Shown piece after piece: positions 32,440 to 44,854 of a stretch of 64,000 nucleotides of DNA. The translations under genes and the position numbers were made by a program. This stretch comes from Cephalotus follicularis (Eukaryota > Streptophyta > Magnoliopsida > Oxalidales > Cephalotaceae): positions 36,028 through 100,027 of the forward strand of contig BDDD01001817.1 of NCBI GenBank assembly GCA_001972305.1. Reading direction: 5' to 3'. Below the pieces are notes generated by a model that saw nothing but the letters and a program-made list of their open reading frames with translations, did no database searches and was not told where the DNA came from. Every line of letters begins with the position of its first letter. Positions within the stretch are counted from its first letter, which is position 1.

Positions 32440-33592
32440 TCTACTCCACCTATTCCTACCTTGATTCCTTTTTCAGATACTCCTAGTCGGTCGTCTCCAC
32501 TATTTGAGTTTTATGATCAGGTCTATCAATGTCGGCAGAAGACTACTTCCCAGACAGAGATACCATCAGCTCCACCTATATCGATTCCACCACCGTATGT
32601 TCCTCTGGTGAAGTTCCACCATCTTCCTCCTCTAATGATCTACCCATTGCGTTGCGAAAAGGTAAACGTTCTCTCACTAAAATCTCTAATCTTATTTATT
32701 CCATTGATAACTATGTTTCTATCTCTGACTTGCCATCATCCGTTCATGCCTTGGCCTTATCCTTGTCTACTACATCTCTACCCAAAACCTATGTTGAGGC
32801 CCTCCGTATTCCGGGATGGAAGGCCGCCATGGATGTGGAAATAGATGCTATTTTATCTCGTAATACATGGAGTTTAGTAGATTTACCACCTGGTAAAGAT
32901 CTTGTTCGGTGTCAATGGGTGTATACTATTAAGTATCATTCTGACGGGTCTGTTGAGCGACTCAAACCTCGTCTAGTTACCAAAGGGTATACTCAGACTT
33001 ATGGTGTTGACTATTTTGAGACATTCTCCCTGGTTGCTCGGTTGAACTCAGTTCATTTAATCATTTCTTTGGTTGTTAACTTTGATTGGCCGTTATTTCA
33101 GTTGGATATCAAAAATGCTTTCTTATGTGGTGACCTTAGTGAGGAAGTTTATATGGAGCAACCTCCATGTTATGTTGCTTAGGGGGAGAATGAAACTCGG
33201 GTGTGCAGACTAAAAAAGGCAATTTATGGTCTCAAACAGTCTCCTAGGGCTTGGTTTGAGAAATTTAGTGCAATGGTGCTATCGTGTGGCTTCTCGCAGT
33301 GCTACTATGATCATTTTGTGTTTGTTCGTCGTCATAATGGTAAATTGGTTGTATGAGTTGTTTATGTGGATGATATAATTGTCTCAAGTGATGATGTAGC
33401 AGGTATCATAGAAGTAAAGTCTTATTTACAGCAAAACTTTCAGACTAAGGATCTGGGTGATCTCCATTATTTTCTTGGTATTGAAGTTGTAAGAAGTAAG
33501 AAAGGACTCAGTTTGTCCCAAAGGAAATATGTGTTAGATTTGTTGCTGAAACTGGTATGCTTGGTTGCAAACCAGTTGATATTCCTATGGTC
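32440..33592 (+). pseudogene. Copia reverse transcriptase, N-terminal and palm part
   Basis: TYVEALRIPGWKAAMDVEID marks the start of the copia RT domain (about 32790). LDIKNAFLCGDLSEEVYMEQ carries the first catalytic Asp and YVDD is at 33363-33374. Stops lie at 33179-33181 and 33354-33356. The sequence is cut at 33592 by gypsy element 2 inside the DIPM-DPHQK linker and resumes at 43273. Confidence 0.92.
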
Positions 33593-36027
33593 TGTAACAC
33601 CCCGCGCCCGCAGAACGGACACGTGGCATTACTCTCAATCCAATATACAATACAGTGGTCGGGACTAGAAATATAAAAATACGGAAAAACTTAAAACTTT
33701 TCAATACATGTCATATGCGGAAGATACGGTACAAATATTCATTCATGCGATACAATACGATACAGTACCAGTCATTATAATACAACACTTATTCAGTTAC
33801 AATACCATGTCAGTCATTTCATTCCGATACATTTCCATACAACACTAATCTTCAGTCTCATCGGTACATTCTGTAAGACGGCTTTGTCACATCCAAACGA
33901 TCATGCGGTCGCACCGAAACTTCAATCTTTCTGTCCGCTGCTACCTGCTGCCCTCCCTATACCGCACGTAAAAGTACAACACAGCCCCACCCCGAGGGAT
34001 GGGGTTAGCCACAAGGCTAAGAAAAAACCCCATGCAGCATGTATGCATGTACAATGTGCAATATCCGTGATAGTTTATACAATATAAATGTGCAGTGTAC
34101 AATATCAATGCATGATATGGAAAATGCATGAATACAATTGGCGATCTAGTATCCGTATGTCACTGGCCCATAACAGAGCATATGGATAGGATCTATAACA
34201 ATCAATCAATGGCAGACACTCAGTGTGGTGCATCAAACACCCAGTCAATCAATCATATCCAATAGAGCATGCGACCTCGGTTAGTACAGTGTCAATCAGT
34301 AGCAATGATCAATCCCATGGAAGGTAGTCCTTCGAAAAGGGTGGAAGATATACCCATTTGTCTCAAACATATCAGGTTTGGGACTCATAGGACTTCCAGC
34401 CTACGGCTGGGTCAATACAGTATCGATGAGCTACAACCATAGGGGAGCTACTATACTGTTAGGGAGCTATGACCATCCGGGAGCATCAATCGTCAATCAG
34501 TAATAGTACTGCTCGTCAGCAGATCAATACAATAAATGACGCGATCGATGAAATAGGTGGACAAAGTCGACAACCTAACATGTCGATGCGGGTCATAAGG
34601 TCACTCTATAAGATCCATATAATACAATCAATAAATCTGTCAGTACAATGCCGATAAGTGGTGATGTCTAATGGATAAATGGGAATGAGCGTCCAACGTT
34701 CCAAACTTAGACTCACAACACTTATGGCTCAATAAATCAATCAATCAATTAGTAGCCAATAGACGGTGACAATCAAATCAACGAGATAGAAAGGAATGTC
34801 AATTCGGTCGATGAAAGTCACTGGATCATCGCCTATGGCTCACTCCGTCACTCAATCAATTTATCAATCCAATCTTTGAAAACCATAGAAAGCTATGTTT
34901 CAAAAGCTTGAATATCTCAAGCGAGGCTCCGGTCAAGCGGCAATGTGAAAAGGAGTTGAAAACCAGCTTTAAAACAGTTAAAATTCCATTCTGCACTGTA
35001 GGCGTCGATACGTTTGGCGAAAGACATCGATGCGTTTCAGGCAATTCTTTAAAACTGTAGAAGGACATCGACATCTTTGAAAGACATCGATTTTTTTCTC
35101 TATTTGTATAGAGATTTGGTTTAAAGACGTCGATGTATTTGGGAAAACGTGTCGACACCTTTCATTAAAAATAGCCTGTAAATGCGCATCGATGTCTTCT
35201 TCAAAAAAGAAAAATCCTGGGTTGATGTTTTTGAAAGACATCGATGTCTTTGCTGCAGAAAACAAGGATGCAGCATTTCAAGCAAAAGACATCGATGTCC
35301 ATGGGCTAGGGATCGATGTTTTTGCTGGGCATGGTCGATTTTTATGCAGAAAAATAGCCAAATCTCAAGTCAAAAACCCATTAAAACCCATTGTTTGAAA
35401 ACCAAGTGTTAAAAACAATCATTCAAGGTTAATAAAACAGGTTACAACCTACAATTTATAATTTCTATCATTCTCTATATCAATTAGGTCAAGGATTTAA
35501 TAAAAACCTTAAAACCTGTAATTTCACTCATTCAATCATGCAATTCAATCAATCAATCAATACAAGTTGTAGGTAATTCAAGTAAGAAGTCCTACCTATA
35601 ATAGCAGATTTCACAATTGAACAACGATTGATCAAAGCCGGGGATTCCCAAGAGCCCACTCTCTTTTCTTGTTCAATCCGCAAGGAAGAAACTTTCAAAT
35701 GCTATCTTTGTTGATGGAGGAAGCCAATCCGGAGCTGCTATGGAGATTACTCAGCTAGGGAGAGAGGAGAAGTGTAGAGAGAGAGAGGAAGATGGAGTGA
35801 AAATGAGAGAAAATAGATGAGGAATTGACTTATATAGTCAATTCACCATCTCTCCGATACTCATTCCAAAATCCCAACTATACATGCATATGTTCCATAC
35901 CATAACCGGTAGGTACATATTTATTTCATGCCAGTACAAAACAATACGGTCCAGTACAAGTCAATACAGTACAATACGGTGCAAGGTATGCATGAACAGT
36001 ACAAAAAAATGAATTTGGGGCGTTACA
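33593..36027 (-). repeat. 3' LTR of Tekay element 2
   Basis: It starts TGTAACACCCCGCGCCC and ends GGGGCGTTACA on the plus strand, and is 2435 bp long. It is rich in CAATCAAT and AATACA words and holds the ATCGAT array at 34995-35345. Confidence 0.93.
34995..35345. repeat. GACATCGATGTC word array, left LTR of Tekay element 2
   Basis: About twelve words of the GACATCGATGTC family occur in 350 bp. One exact 18-bp palindrome, AAAGACATCGATGTCTTT, is at 35234-35251. Others are degenerate (CATCGATGCGTTT, GTCGATACG). Confidence 0.88.
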
Positions 36028-36040
36028 TTCTCCCCTCCTT
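36028..36040 (-). other. Polypurine tract of Tekay element 2
   Basis: TTCTCCCCTCCTT on the plus strand is AAGGAGGGGAGAA on the element strand, directly before the 3' LTR. It primes plus-strand synthesis. Confidence 0.9.
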
Positions 36041-36089
36041 AAAAGAATCTGTTCCCCATATTCAACAGTCAATCGAAAGTTCAATCAAA

Positions 36090-37560
36090 TAGGAAGGGAT
36101 ATCTCTCTCTCATATCGTCCTCGCGCTCCCAAGTATGCTCCGCTGAGCCGTGGAACTGCTATAGAACACTAACCAAAGGGATGGTCTTGTTTCTCAAAAC
36201 TTTGATCTGTCTATCAACAATCTGTATAGGAGTCTCGGAAAAGACAAGTCAGGTTCCAGCTGAATCTGACCATACTCGATGATGTGTGAGGGATCTCGAA
36301 CATATCTGCTCAACTGAGAAACATGGAACCATCATGAACTCCCGACAATGCTGGAGGCAAGGTAAGCCTATAAGCAAGTCGGCCAATCCGATCCAATATC
36401 TTGAAAGGTCCGATAAAATGAGGAGAAAGCTTCCCTTTCTTCCCGAATCTCATGACTCTTTTAGTGGGTGACACTTTAAGGAAAACATGGTCACCAACAC
36501 TAAACTCCAAGCTTCTGTGATGACTATCCGCATAGCTTTTCTGTCTACTCTGTGCCACTATCAGTCACTATTTAATAAATTTCACTTTCTTTGAGGTAAA
36601 CCGTACTATTTCTGGCCCCAAAACGCTTCTTTCGCCGACCTGGTCCCAACAAACTAGTGATCGACACTTCCATAAAGGGCCTCATAAGGAGCCATATGTA
36701 TGCTCTCGTGATAACTATTGTTATACGAGAACTCAATCAAATACAAGTAGTCATCCCAAATACCTCCAAAGTCGAGAACGCATGCTCGAAGCATATCTTC
36801 CAAAGTCTGGATGGTCCTTTCGGACAAACCGTCTATTTGGGGATGAAAAGCAGTGCTAAAGCTCAATTCTGTACCCATAGCTGCCTGTAACTTCCTCCAA
36901 AACCCGGAAGTAAAGCGAGAGTCTCGATCCAAAACAATGCTAACAGGGACTCCATGTGCTTTAACAATCTCTTTTATAAACAACTTGGACAACTTTTCTC
37001 TAGAATAAGTCATCTGTATCGGTAGGAAATGGGCCAACTTCATAAGTCGGTCGACCACAACCCATATAGCATCATGTCTGTCACGTGTCAGAGGTAAACT
37101 GGACATGAAATCCATGGTGATGTGCTCCCATTTCCACTCTGGGATGAGTAGAGACTGAAGTAAGTCTGCCGGTCTCTAGTGCTCTGCCTTAACTTGCTGA
37201 CAAGTAAGGCAACTCGATACGAACTCCGTGATCTCTCTCTTTATGCCAATCCACCAATAGTTAAGTTTCAGGTCATGATACATCTTCATACTCCCCGGAT
37301 GGATAGAGAGACGAGATTTATGAGCTTGAAAAAGAAACTCTTCCTTCAACTCGCCATCGGTTGGGATGCAAATCATGTTTCTGTACCTCAATAACCCATT
37401 TGTAGATAGAGAGAAATCAGGTTTCATCCCCCCATCAAAAGCAGTAGCCACTTTCTGCACTTCCATGTCCACGATCTGAGCATCTCTGATCTGGTCAAGC
37501 AACACTGGTTGCACCTGTATATGGGAAAGAGTCATACAAGACAGCTTGTGACTCAAGGCA
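36090..37560 (-). pseudogene. Tekay element 2 integrase with chromodomain
   Basis: Leftward order: H2C2 finger (HPGSMKMYHDLKLNYWWIG to CLTCQQVKAEH, about 37300-37176), core (37115-36654) with [24 protein letters not shown] and [12 protein letters not shown], so Asp, Asp, Glu are all present, then a GPF segment (FIGPFKILDRIGRLAYRL, about 36420) and a chromodomain (QIKVLRNKTIPLVSVL, about 36215-36170). A stop sits at the chromodomain Trp position. Frames change at about 36650 and 36300. Confidence 0.92.
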
Positions 37561-37619
37561 TCCGCAACAACATTTGCCTTCCCCGGATGATATTCAATGT
37601 CACAATCATAATCATTAAG

Positions 37620-38700
37620 AAGTTCAAATCACCTTCTCTGTCTCATGTTCAATTCCTTCTGTGAAAAGAGATATCTCAAGCTTTTATGATCTATAAAAAC
37701 CGTGAGCTTGGTCCTATAAAGATAGTGGCGCCATTTTCCAATAGCAAAGACGATGGCTGCCAACTCCAAGTAGTGCACTGGGTAGTTTTCTTCATGTGGT
37801 TTGATCTTTCTCGATGAATATGCTATTACTTTGCCATATTGCATAAAGACACAACCAAGACCTTTACCGGAAGCATCGGTATACACCACAAAGTTTTCGT
37901 TCCCATCTGGAAATGCTAAGACATGAGCGGAAACCAATCTATCCTTTAGCTCCTGAAAGCTTCTATCACACTCACTATCCCATAAAAATGCAACATGCTT
38001 TTGTGTCAATCTAGTCAGAGGAGCAGCAATGCGGGAGAATCCCTCAATAAACCGACAATAATACCCTGCTAAACCCAAGAAACTGCGGACTTTAGAAGCA
38101 GTCATCGGTTGTTTCCAATCTTTTACTGCCTCAACTTTCTACGGATCCAGAGATAAACCATCAGCCGAAACAATATGCCCTAGAAAAGCAACCTCAGATA
38201 GCCAAAATTCGCACTTATTGAATTTGGCATACAATCGATGATCCCTCAAAGTCTGCAATACAATGCGAAGGTGCTGGGCATGTTCCTCATTGGTCCTGCA
38301 ATAGACCAAGAGGTCATCAATGAAGACTACAATAAACAGATCCAAGTACTGTTTGAACACTCGGTTCATCAGGCCCATGAAGGCTGTAGGAGCATTAGTT
38401 ACCCCAAAAGGCATAACCAGGAACTCGTAATGACCATATCGCGATCTGAAAGTAGTCTTTGGTATATCCTCATGTCTGACTTTCAATTGGTGGTAGCCTG
38501 ATCTCAAGTCGAGCTTAGAAAAAACTATCGCTCATCTAAACTGGTGGAACAACTCATCAATATGCGGTAGAGGGTATTTATTCTTCACTGTAACTTTATC
38601 GAGTTTTCGATAGTCAAAACACATCCGGAGCGACCCATCTTTCTTCTTGACAAAGAGAAGGTGCTCCCTATAGTGAAACACTATGTCTTATAAAACCTTT
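37620..38700 (-). pseudogene. Tekay element 2 reverse transcriptase and RNase H
   Basis: [22 protein letters not shown] (about 38505), FIDD at 38324-38313, then a stop, then [20 protein letters not shown]. RNase [21 protein letters not shown] (about 37890) with its catalytic Asp, and [20 protein letters not shown]. The catalytic Asp of RT motif A lies in a damaged stretch near 38510-38530. Stops occur at 38139 and 37629 and in the N-terminal part near 38660. Confidence 0.92.
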
Positions 38701-38989
38701 TTCCAGAAGATCCTGTAATTGTATCTTTAACTCTTTTAATTCTATCGGTGCCATCCGGTACGGTGCTCGAGAAATCGGTGCAGTACCCGGTATCCAATCA
38801 ATCACAAATTCTATCTCTCTGTCCGGTGGTAGAGAAGTCAAGTCTCGAGGAAAAACATCTTCGAACTCGCAAACCACTGGCACATCTTCCAATTTCGGTC
38901 TCCATCTATCTGTGTCGAGCACATGTGCCAAAACCCCCTGACATCCCTGTCGTAACAATCTGTCCGCATGCAAAGCCGAAATAATCGGA

Positions 38990-39420
38990 GCAAATGATGG
39001 CTCTAAGGTACCAAGGAATCGAAAAGGTAGTCATCCTGGAGGACTAAAAACCACCATTTTTCGATTACAATCCACTTGAGCAAAGCTAGCAGACAACCAA
39101 TCCATGCCCAGAATCACATATAGGCTATCCATAGGAAGAACAATAAGATCAGCTAACAAGCAACGGTCATCAATCTCAATAACACAATCTCTACACACTC
39201 GATCGGTGGTCGCCAACTCACCGATAGGTGTGGATACTTCCATCAAGAAAGGAAGGCACTCCGGTTTCAAACCAACATGGGAGACAAAATGCAATGCAAT
39301 GTATGAGTATGATGAACCCGGGTCAATAAGAACCCGTGCAGGGAGCTGAAAGAGTCGAATAGTACCTCCAATTATAACATCCGATCCTGCTACAGCACTC
39401 GGTTTCAAAGCAAACACTCT
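38990..39420 (-). pseudogene. Tekay element 2 protease
   Basis: The active site reads ARVLIDPGSSYSYIALHF (about 39340-39285). DSG has become DPG, which should prevent catalysis. YVILGMDWLSA at about 39110 is the usual C-terminal signature of chromovirus proteases. The frame is open from 39666 to 39031 together with the gag zinc knuckles. Confidence 0.85.
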
Positions 39421-40689
39421 AGCCTGAATTGTCAGAGCAGAATCCATAGGTTGCTTCCCCCTGGACTGCGAAGTCCCACGGGAAGAAGATGGTGCACTGG
39501 TAGTCAGTCCCTGTGGAGGCTGTAATTGTTGCTTCTGATCCATTCCTCTAGGATGAAAACTCTGAGTGCAATCTCTAGCAATATGGTCAGAACCACCACA
39601 AGCTAAGCAATGGCCCAAAAACCATCTACAATTCTCATAAGTGTGGTTAGTCTTCTGACAATGCACGCAAGGAACTGGGGCACTCTGATTACTGGCATTT
39701 GCAAACCTGGAGGGTACACTCAGACTAGATCCCGAAGATCAACCTCCACGGTGTGCACTCCTAGACCTGCCTCTCCTCCGAGCAGAATGGGACTGATTCC
39801 CACTGCCTTTACTGCTACCTTGAGAACCAGGAGAGGGGATACTATCAGTCTTCTATGATTTAGCACTGCCACTGTCACTGCCACTCTGCCAAGCAAAATG
39901 AGTAGGCCAAGTACTAGCTTTCTCTCTCATCTGTCTAGCCTCTACTTCAATATCCTCAAGCTGCATGGCTTGGGAAGAGATATCCGATATGGAGGTCAAT
40001 CCCAAGGGAGTCAACTGTCTCCTCAAGTCCAATCTCAGTCCCCTAAAGAACTTCTTCACTCTACGCTCTTGGCCTTCAACTAAGTATGGGGCAGATCAGG
40101 CTAACTGCATGAATCTCGTCTCATACTCAGCAATCGTCAAACTTCCCTGTACCAAGTTGACAAACTCAACCTCTCTTCTGTCTATCTCTACCTAAGGGTA
40201 GTACCTTGCATTGAACTCTTTTTTGAAAGCATCCCAAGAGCGAACTGTACCATTCCTTGTCCAATCTGTATTTACCATAGCCCACTAGTGTTCGGTTTCA
40301 CCTTGGAGCATATACACTGCCAACACCAATTTCTGTTCATCATCATATCCCATTGCCTCAAAGATCTTTTCCAAATGAGCTAGCCAAGACTCAGACAGGG
40401 TAGGATCAGGGAGTCCTATGAATGCTGGAGGCTGTAACTTTAGAAAATGGCCTAACATATCTTCCCTCATTGGCCTATGCTCCACTCAAGCCTGTTGGCG
40501 TCCCATCAGAGTATGCATATGTGCCATAGTGGCGATCATCTGCCTCCAAACCTCAGGGCCAGCCCTAGCTGGAGGAGCATTAGGATCATACTCCGGGAAG
40601 ACGTTACCAGGAGTCGGTTCATCATCAACGGGAGCAGGGGCAGGAGCATTCCTTCCACCCCGTCGGCCACGCCTTCTTCTATTATCCAT
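39420..40689 (-). pseudogene. Tekay element 2 gag
   Basis: ATG at 40689 opens MDNRRRRGRRGGRNAP, an Arg/Gly-rich start typical of this lineage. The capsid region includes FLKLQPPAFIGLPDPTLSES and KFFRGLRLDLRRQLTPLG, followed by two zinc knuckles, CVHCQKTNHTYENC and CLACGGSDHIARDC (about 39660-39575). Stops at about 40486, 40285 and 40195 break it into pieces. Confidence 0.88.
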
Positions 40690-40859
40690 CTCTATAAGAA
40701 GATAACAATGAGATGATCAAATACAACTCTTTCAATTCCAATATCAATCTCTTTTCCAGATAACCAAAAGCATGAATAAGTAAGAACATGTATCATGCAA
40801 TTCCATTCAGTTATCTCAAACAACGCATTAATATACTTTGCTAGCAGGAAAACCAATGT

Positions 40860-40870
40860 CTCTGATACCA
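40860..40870 (-). promoter_or_regulatory. Primer-binding site of Tekay element 2
   Basis: CTCTGATACCA, the complement of TGGTATCAGAG, lies 3 bp from the LTR. It is the initiator tRNA-Met type. Confidence 0.93.
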
Positions 40871-40873
40871 TTC

Positions 40874-43272
40874 TGTAACACCTCGCGTCTGCAGAACGGA
40901 TACGTGTCATTAGTCTCAATCCAGTATACAATAGTGTGGTTGGGACTAGCAATATAAAAATATGAAAAAACTTAAAACTTTTCAATACATGTCATATGCA
41001 GAAGATACGGTACAAATATTCATTCATGCGATACAATATGGTACAGTACCAGTCATTATAATACAACACTTATTCAGTTACAATACTATGTCAGTCATTT
41101 CATTCTGATGCATTTCCATACAACACTAGTCTTCAGTCTCATCGGTACAATCTGTAAGACAACTCTGTCACATCCAAACGATCATGCAGTGGCACCGAAA
41201 CTTCAATCCTTCTGTCCACTGCTACCTGTTGCCCTACCTATGCCGCACATAGAAGTACAACACAGCCCCACCGCGAGGGATGGGTTAGCCACAAAGCTAA
41301 GAAGAAACCCCATGCAGCATGTATACAAGTACAATGTGCAATATTGATGACAGTTTATGCAATATAAATGTGCAGTGTATAATATCAATGCATGATATGA
41401 AAAATGCATGAATACAATTGGCAATCTACTATCCGTATCTCACTGGCCCATAACAGAGCATATAGATAGGATCTATAACAATCAATCAATGGTAGACACT
41501 CAGTGGTGATGCATCAAACACCCAATCAATCAATCATATCCTATAGAGCATGCAACCTCGGTTAGTACAGTGTCAATCGGTAGCAATGATCAATCCCACG
41601 GAAGGTAGTCCTTCAAAAAGGGTGGGAGAACCCATTTGTCTCAAACTGATCAGGTTTGGGACTCATAGGTCTTCCAGCCTACGGCTGGGTCAATACAGTA
41701 TCGATGAGCTACAACCATGGGGGAGCTACTATACCATTAATGAGCTACGACCCTGTGGGAGCATCAATTGTCAATCAGTAACAGTACTGCTCGTCAGCAG
41801 ATCAATACAATAAATGACGCGATCGATGAAATAGGTGGACAAATTCGATAACCTAACATGCTGATGCGGGTCATAACGTCACTCTATAGGATCCATACAA
41901 TACAATCAATCAATCTTTCAGTACAATACCGATAAGTGGTGATGTCTGATGGAGAAATGGGAATTAGCGCCCAACATTCCAAACTTAGACTCACAACACT
42001 TATGGCTCAATCAATCAATCAGTAGCCAATAGAGGGTGACAATCCAATCAACGAGATAGAAATGTCTATTCGGTTGATGAAAGTCACTGGATCGTCGCCT
42101 ATGGCTCACTCCGTCACTCAATCAATTTATCAATCCAATCATTGAAAACCGTAGAAAGTTGTGTTTCAAACGCTTGAATACCTCAAGCGAGGCTCCGATC
42201 AAGCGGCAATGTGAAAAGGAGTTGAAAACCAGCTTTAAAACAGTTAAAATTCCATTATACACTATAGGGGTCGATGTCTTTGGCGAAAGACATCGATGCG
42301 TTTCAGGAAATTCTTTAAAACTGTAGAAGGACATCAATGTCTTTGAAAGACATCGATGTCTTTCTCTATTTGTATAGAGATTTGGCTTAAAGAAGTCGAT
42401 GTTCTTTGGGAAAATGCATCGATGCGTTTCATTTAAAATAGCCTGTAAATGCGCATCGATGTTTTCTTCAAAAAAGAGAAATTCTGGGTCGACGTCTTTG
42501 CTGCAGAAAACAAGGATGCGGCATTTCAAGCAAAAGACATCGATGTCCATGGGCTAGGGATCGATGTCTTTGCTGGGCAATGTCGATTTTTATGCAAAAA
42601 ATAGCCAAATCTCAAGTCAAAAACCCATTAATACCCATTCTTTGAAAACAAAGTGTTAAAAACAATCATTCAAGGTTAATAAAACAGGTTACAACCTACA
42701 ATTTACAATTTCTATCATTCTCTATATCAATTAGGTCAAGGATTTAATAAAAACCCTAAAACCTACAATTTCACTAATTCAATCATGCAATTCAATCAAT
42801 CAATCAATACAAGTTATAGGTAATTCAAGTAAGAAGTCCTACCTATAATAGCAGCATTAACAATTGAACAACGATTGATCAAAGCCGGGGATTCCCAAGA
42901 ACCCACTCTCTTTTCTTGTTCAATCCGTAAGGAAGAAACTTGCAAATGCTATCTTTGTTGATGGAGGAAGACAATCCGGAGCTGCTATGGAGATTACTCA
43001 GCTAGGGAGAGAGGATAAGTGTAGAGAGAGAGGAAGATGGAGTGAAAATGAGAGAAAAGGGGTGAGGAATTGACTTATATAGTCAATTCACCATCTCTCC
43101 GATACTCAGTCCAAAATCCCGACTATACATGCATACGTTCCATACCATAAACGATAGGTACATATTTATTTCATGCCAGTACAAAACAATACGGTCCAGT
43201 ACAAGTCAATACTGTACAATACGATACAAAATATGCATGAACAGTACAAAAAAAGGTATTTGGGGCGTTACA
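40874..43272 (-). repeat. 5' LTR of Tekay element 2
   Basis: It is the second copy of the LTR at 33593, 2399 bp long. It differs by many transitions, for example in the first 30 bases. It holds the array at 42265-42600. Confidence 0.93.
42265..42600. repeat. GACATCGATGTC word array, right LTR of Tekay element 2
   Basis: About ten words occur, including the exact 18-bp palindrome at 42346-42363. The left LTR has its exact copy at 35234, with one tract between them lost or gained, so words are also gained or lost after insertion. Confidence 0.88.
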
Positions 43273-44001
43273 GATCCTCACCAAAAGTTTAGGATTGATG
43301 ATGGTAGTCCTTTCACGGATGTTCAACAGTATAGGAGTTTGATTGGGAAGTTGATTTATCTTACGGTTACCAGACCTGACATTTCCTTTGCTGTGAGAGT
43401 ACTTAGTCAGTTTATGCAGGCTCCACAGAAAGCTCATTGGGATGCTGCCATTCGAATACTTCGCTATTTGAAGAGTGCGCCTGAAAAAGGTTTTATATAT
43501 CGTCCCAATCGGCATATGGATCTTGCTGCATATTCCGATGCTGATTGGACAGGTTCGGTAAGTGATCGTCGGTCTACTACGGGTTATTGTACCTTTGTTG
43601 GTGGTAATTTGGTGTCGTGACGTAGTAAAAAGCAAATTACTGTTGCAAGGTCAAGTGCTAAAGCTGAGTATAGGGCAATGGCACATACCACTGCTGAGTT
43701 GATGTGGCTCCGATCTCTACTTCTTGAAATGGGTCTTTTAGTTTCAAAGCCGATAAAAATGTTTTGTGATAATCAGGCGGCTATATACATAGCTAGTAAT
43801 TCAGTCTATCACGAGCGGACCAAACACATTGAAGTGAATTGTCACTTTTTACGTGATGCGGTTATGAATAAACTAGTTGAGACTCCATTTGTATCTTCAT
43901 CAGGTCAACTGGCAGATGTTCTCACAAAGTCACTATTTGCTCCTAACTTTCGCATGTGCTGTAACAAGCTGAGCATGGGTGATTTATATACTCCAGCTTA
44001 A
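43273..44001 (+). pseudogene. Copia RT C-terminus and RNase H
   Basis: It resumes with DPHQKFRIDDGSPF and SLIGKLIYLTVTRPDISFAV. RNase H has AYSDADWTGSVSDRRSTTGY (about 43530) and CDNQAAIYIASNSVYHERTK, with catalytic acids present. A TGA at 43618-43620 interrupts it and the frame then continues to TAA at 43999-44001, just before the polypurine tract. Confidence 0.93.
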
Positions 44002-44008
44002 AGGGGAG
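44000..44008 (+). other. Copia polypurine tract
   Basis: AAAGGGGAG abuts the 3' LTR and overlaps the end of the RNase H frame. Confidence 0.9.
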
Positions 44009-44172
44009 TGTTAAGAGCAATTAGTGGTTATATTCCCTTTGTATTTCCTTATTTGTTATTTTTCCGTATTTGTTATATGTCCAGATTCTATGAATATGAG
44101 TATTTCATTAATATAAATACATAAAATTGTGTGATTAGAAAACACACAAGTCAAATTATCTGATTTACAACA
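44009..44172 (+). repeat. Copia 3' LTR
   Basis: It starts TGTTAAGAGC and ends TTACAACA. Against the 5' LTR it lacks a 7-bp block near the start and shows roughly 18 substitutions by eye. Confidence 0.93.
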
Positions 44173-44570
44173 AAAATAAAATGATTTAGTTTAGTTGCAT
44201 TTTGCATTTTTTTTGTATGATAATTCTTCGGTATGTTTTGCTTCTGCTATCTGGATTTTTTTTGGGTGCGTTGGTTTGATTGCTGGGGAAATGCAAAGAA
44301 AATGAGACTTTGATTTTAAGACTTTAGAAACGTGGGTCAAGCAGAAGACTAAAACTCACTCTTGATTGAGTTTAGAATTGGATGTCGGGTTAGTGGGTTC
44401 ACTCAATTTTTAGTAGGTTATTGTTCATAAAATATGAATGTTACAGGATGTCACCTATTTTGTCAATGTGTTTTTTTATGTTCCATTTTGGTTCTATAGT
44501 CACGATTGAAAATTCTTCTCCACCGTGATTGTAATGCAATAGCCTGAACAGTTGAGGCCTTCTGTTTTGA
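44173..44570. other. Intergenic DNA upstream of the LEA gene
   Basis: I see no gene or element. This is the distal promoter region of the gene at 44968. Before the copia inserted, it directly adjoined the tail of the MUSTANG pseudogene. Confidence 0.5.
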
Positions 44571-44580
44571 GGCACGTGTC
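44571..44580 (+). promoter_or_regulatory. G-box / ABRE of the LEA gene
   Basis: GGCACGTGTC contains CACGTGTC, the strong ABA-response element bound by ABF/ABI5-type bZIP factors. It lies about 280 bp upstream of the TATA motif. Further ACGT cores are at about 44771 (CCACGTTGC) and 44811 (CCACGTTCC). A set of ABREs is the usual promoter signature of seed or dehydration LEA genes. Confidence 0.7.
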
Positions 44581-44854
44581 AAAAACCCTAGTGAATGTTT
44601 CATGAATAATGTGTAGAGAGCAATTCTTGCATGGACAGTCTACAAGAATGGATAAGAGATACACAGTACACACAAAGGGCTTTGGAAGCAAATCATTAAG
44701 AAATGAGAAATTATTCACTCTGCATTCGACAGGCGTTGAGAAAGTGACACTTGGCAGTCTAAAAATGTCCACGTTGCAACACTTAAAACCCTTCTCAATC
44801 TCCGTTTGCCACGTTCCCATTTTGCATGGCAGCTGTCAATCCCCATGCTCTTCA

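Larger units (their letters stand above)
33593..43272 (-). mobile_element. Tekay/Del-type chromodomain gypsy element 2, 9680 bp
   Basis: Minus-strand order: LTR (40874-43272), PBS, gag, protease, RT, RNase H, integrase, chromodomain, polypurine tract, LTR (33593-36027). The ends are TGTAAC...GTTACA. Flanks are GGTC on the left and GATC on the right, so the target duplication is imperfect (one base changed or lost). By-eye LTR divergence over the first 245 bp is about 8 percent, mostly transitions, making it older than Tekay element 1. Pol is degraded by many stops. Confidence 0.94.
20422..44172 (+). mobile_element. Ty1/copia retrotransposon, interrupted by two gypsy insertions
   Basis: LTRs at 20422-20592 and 44009-44172, a tRNA-Met-type PBS and a polypurine tract bound a gag-protease-integrase-RT-RNase H order typical of Ty1/copia. 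Its own sequence totals about 5.0 kb. The rest is two antisense gypsy elements (22552-31601 and 33593-43272). Flanks are AAAAC (20417-20421) and AAAAT (44173-44177), an imperfect 5-bp duplication. Roughly 18 differences over about 160 aligned LTR positions by eye suggest an old insertion. The coding frame has many stops. Confidence 0.93.

Noticed and set aside
34990-35345. CRISPR-like look of repeated words with unique spacers
   Set aside because: Plant nuclear DNA, irregular spacing, words too short and variable, no cas genes, and the array lies inside an LTR duplicated with its element.
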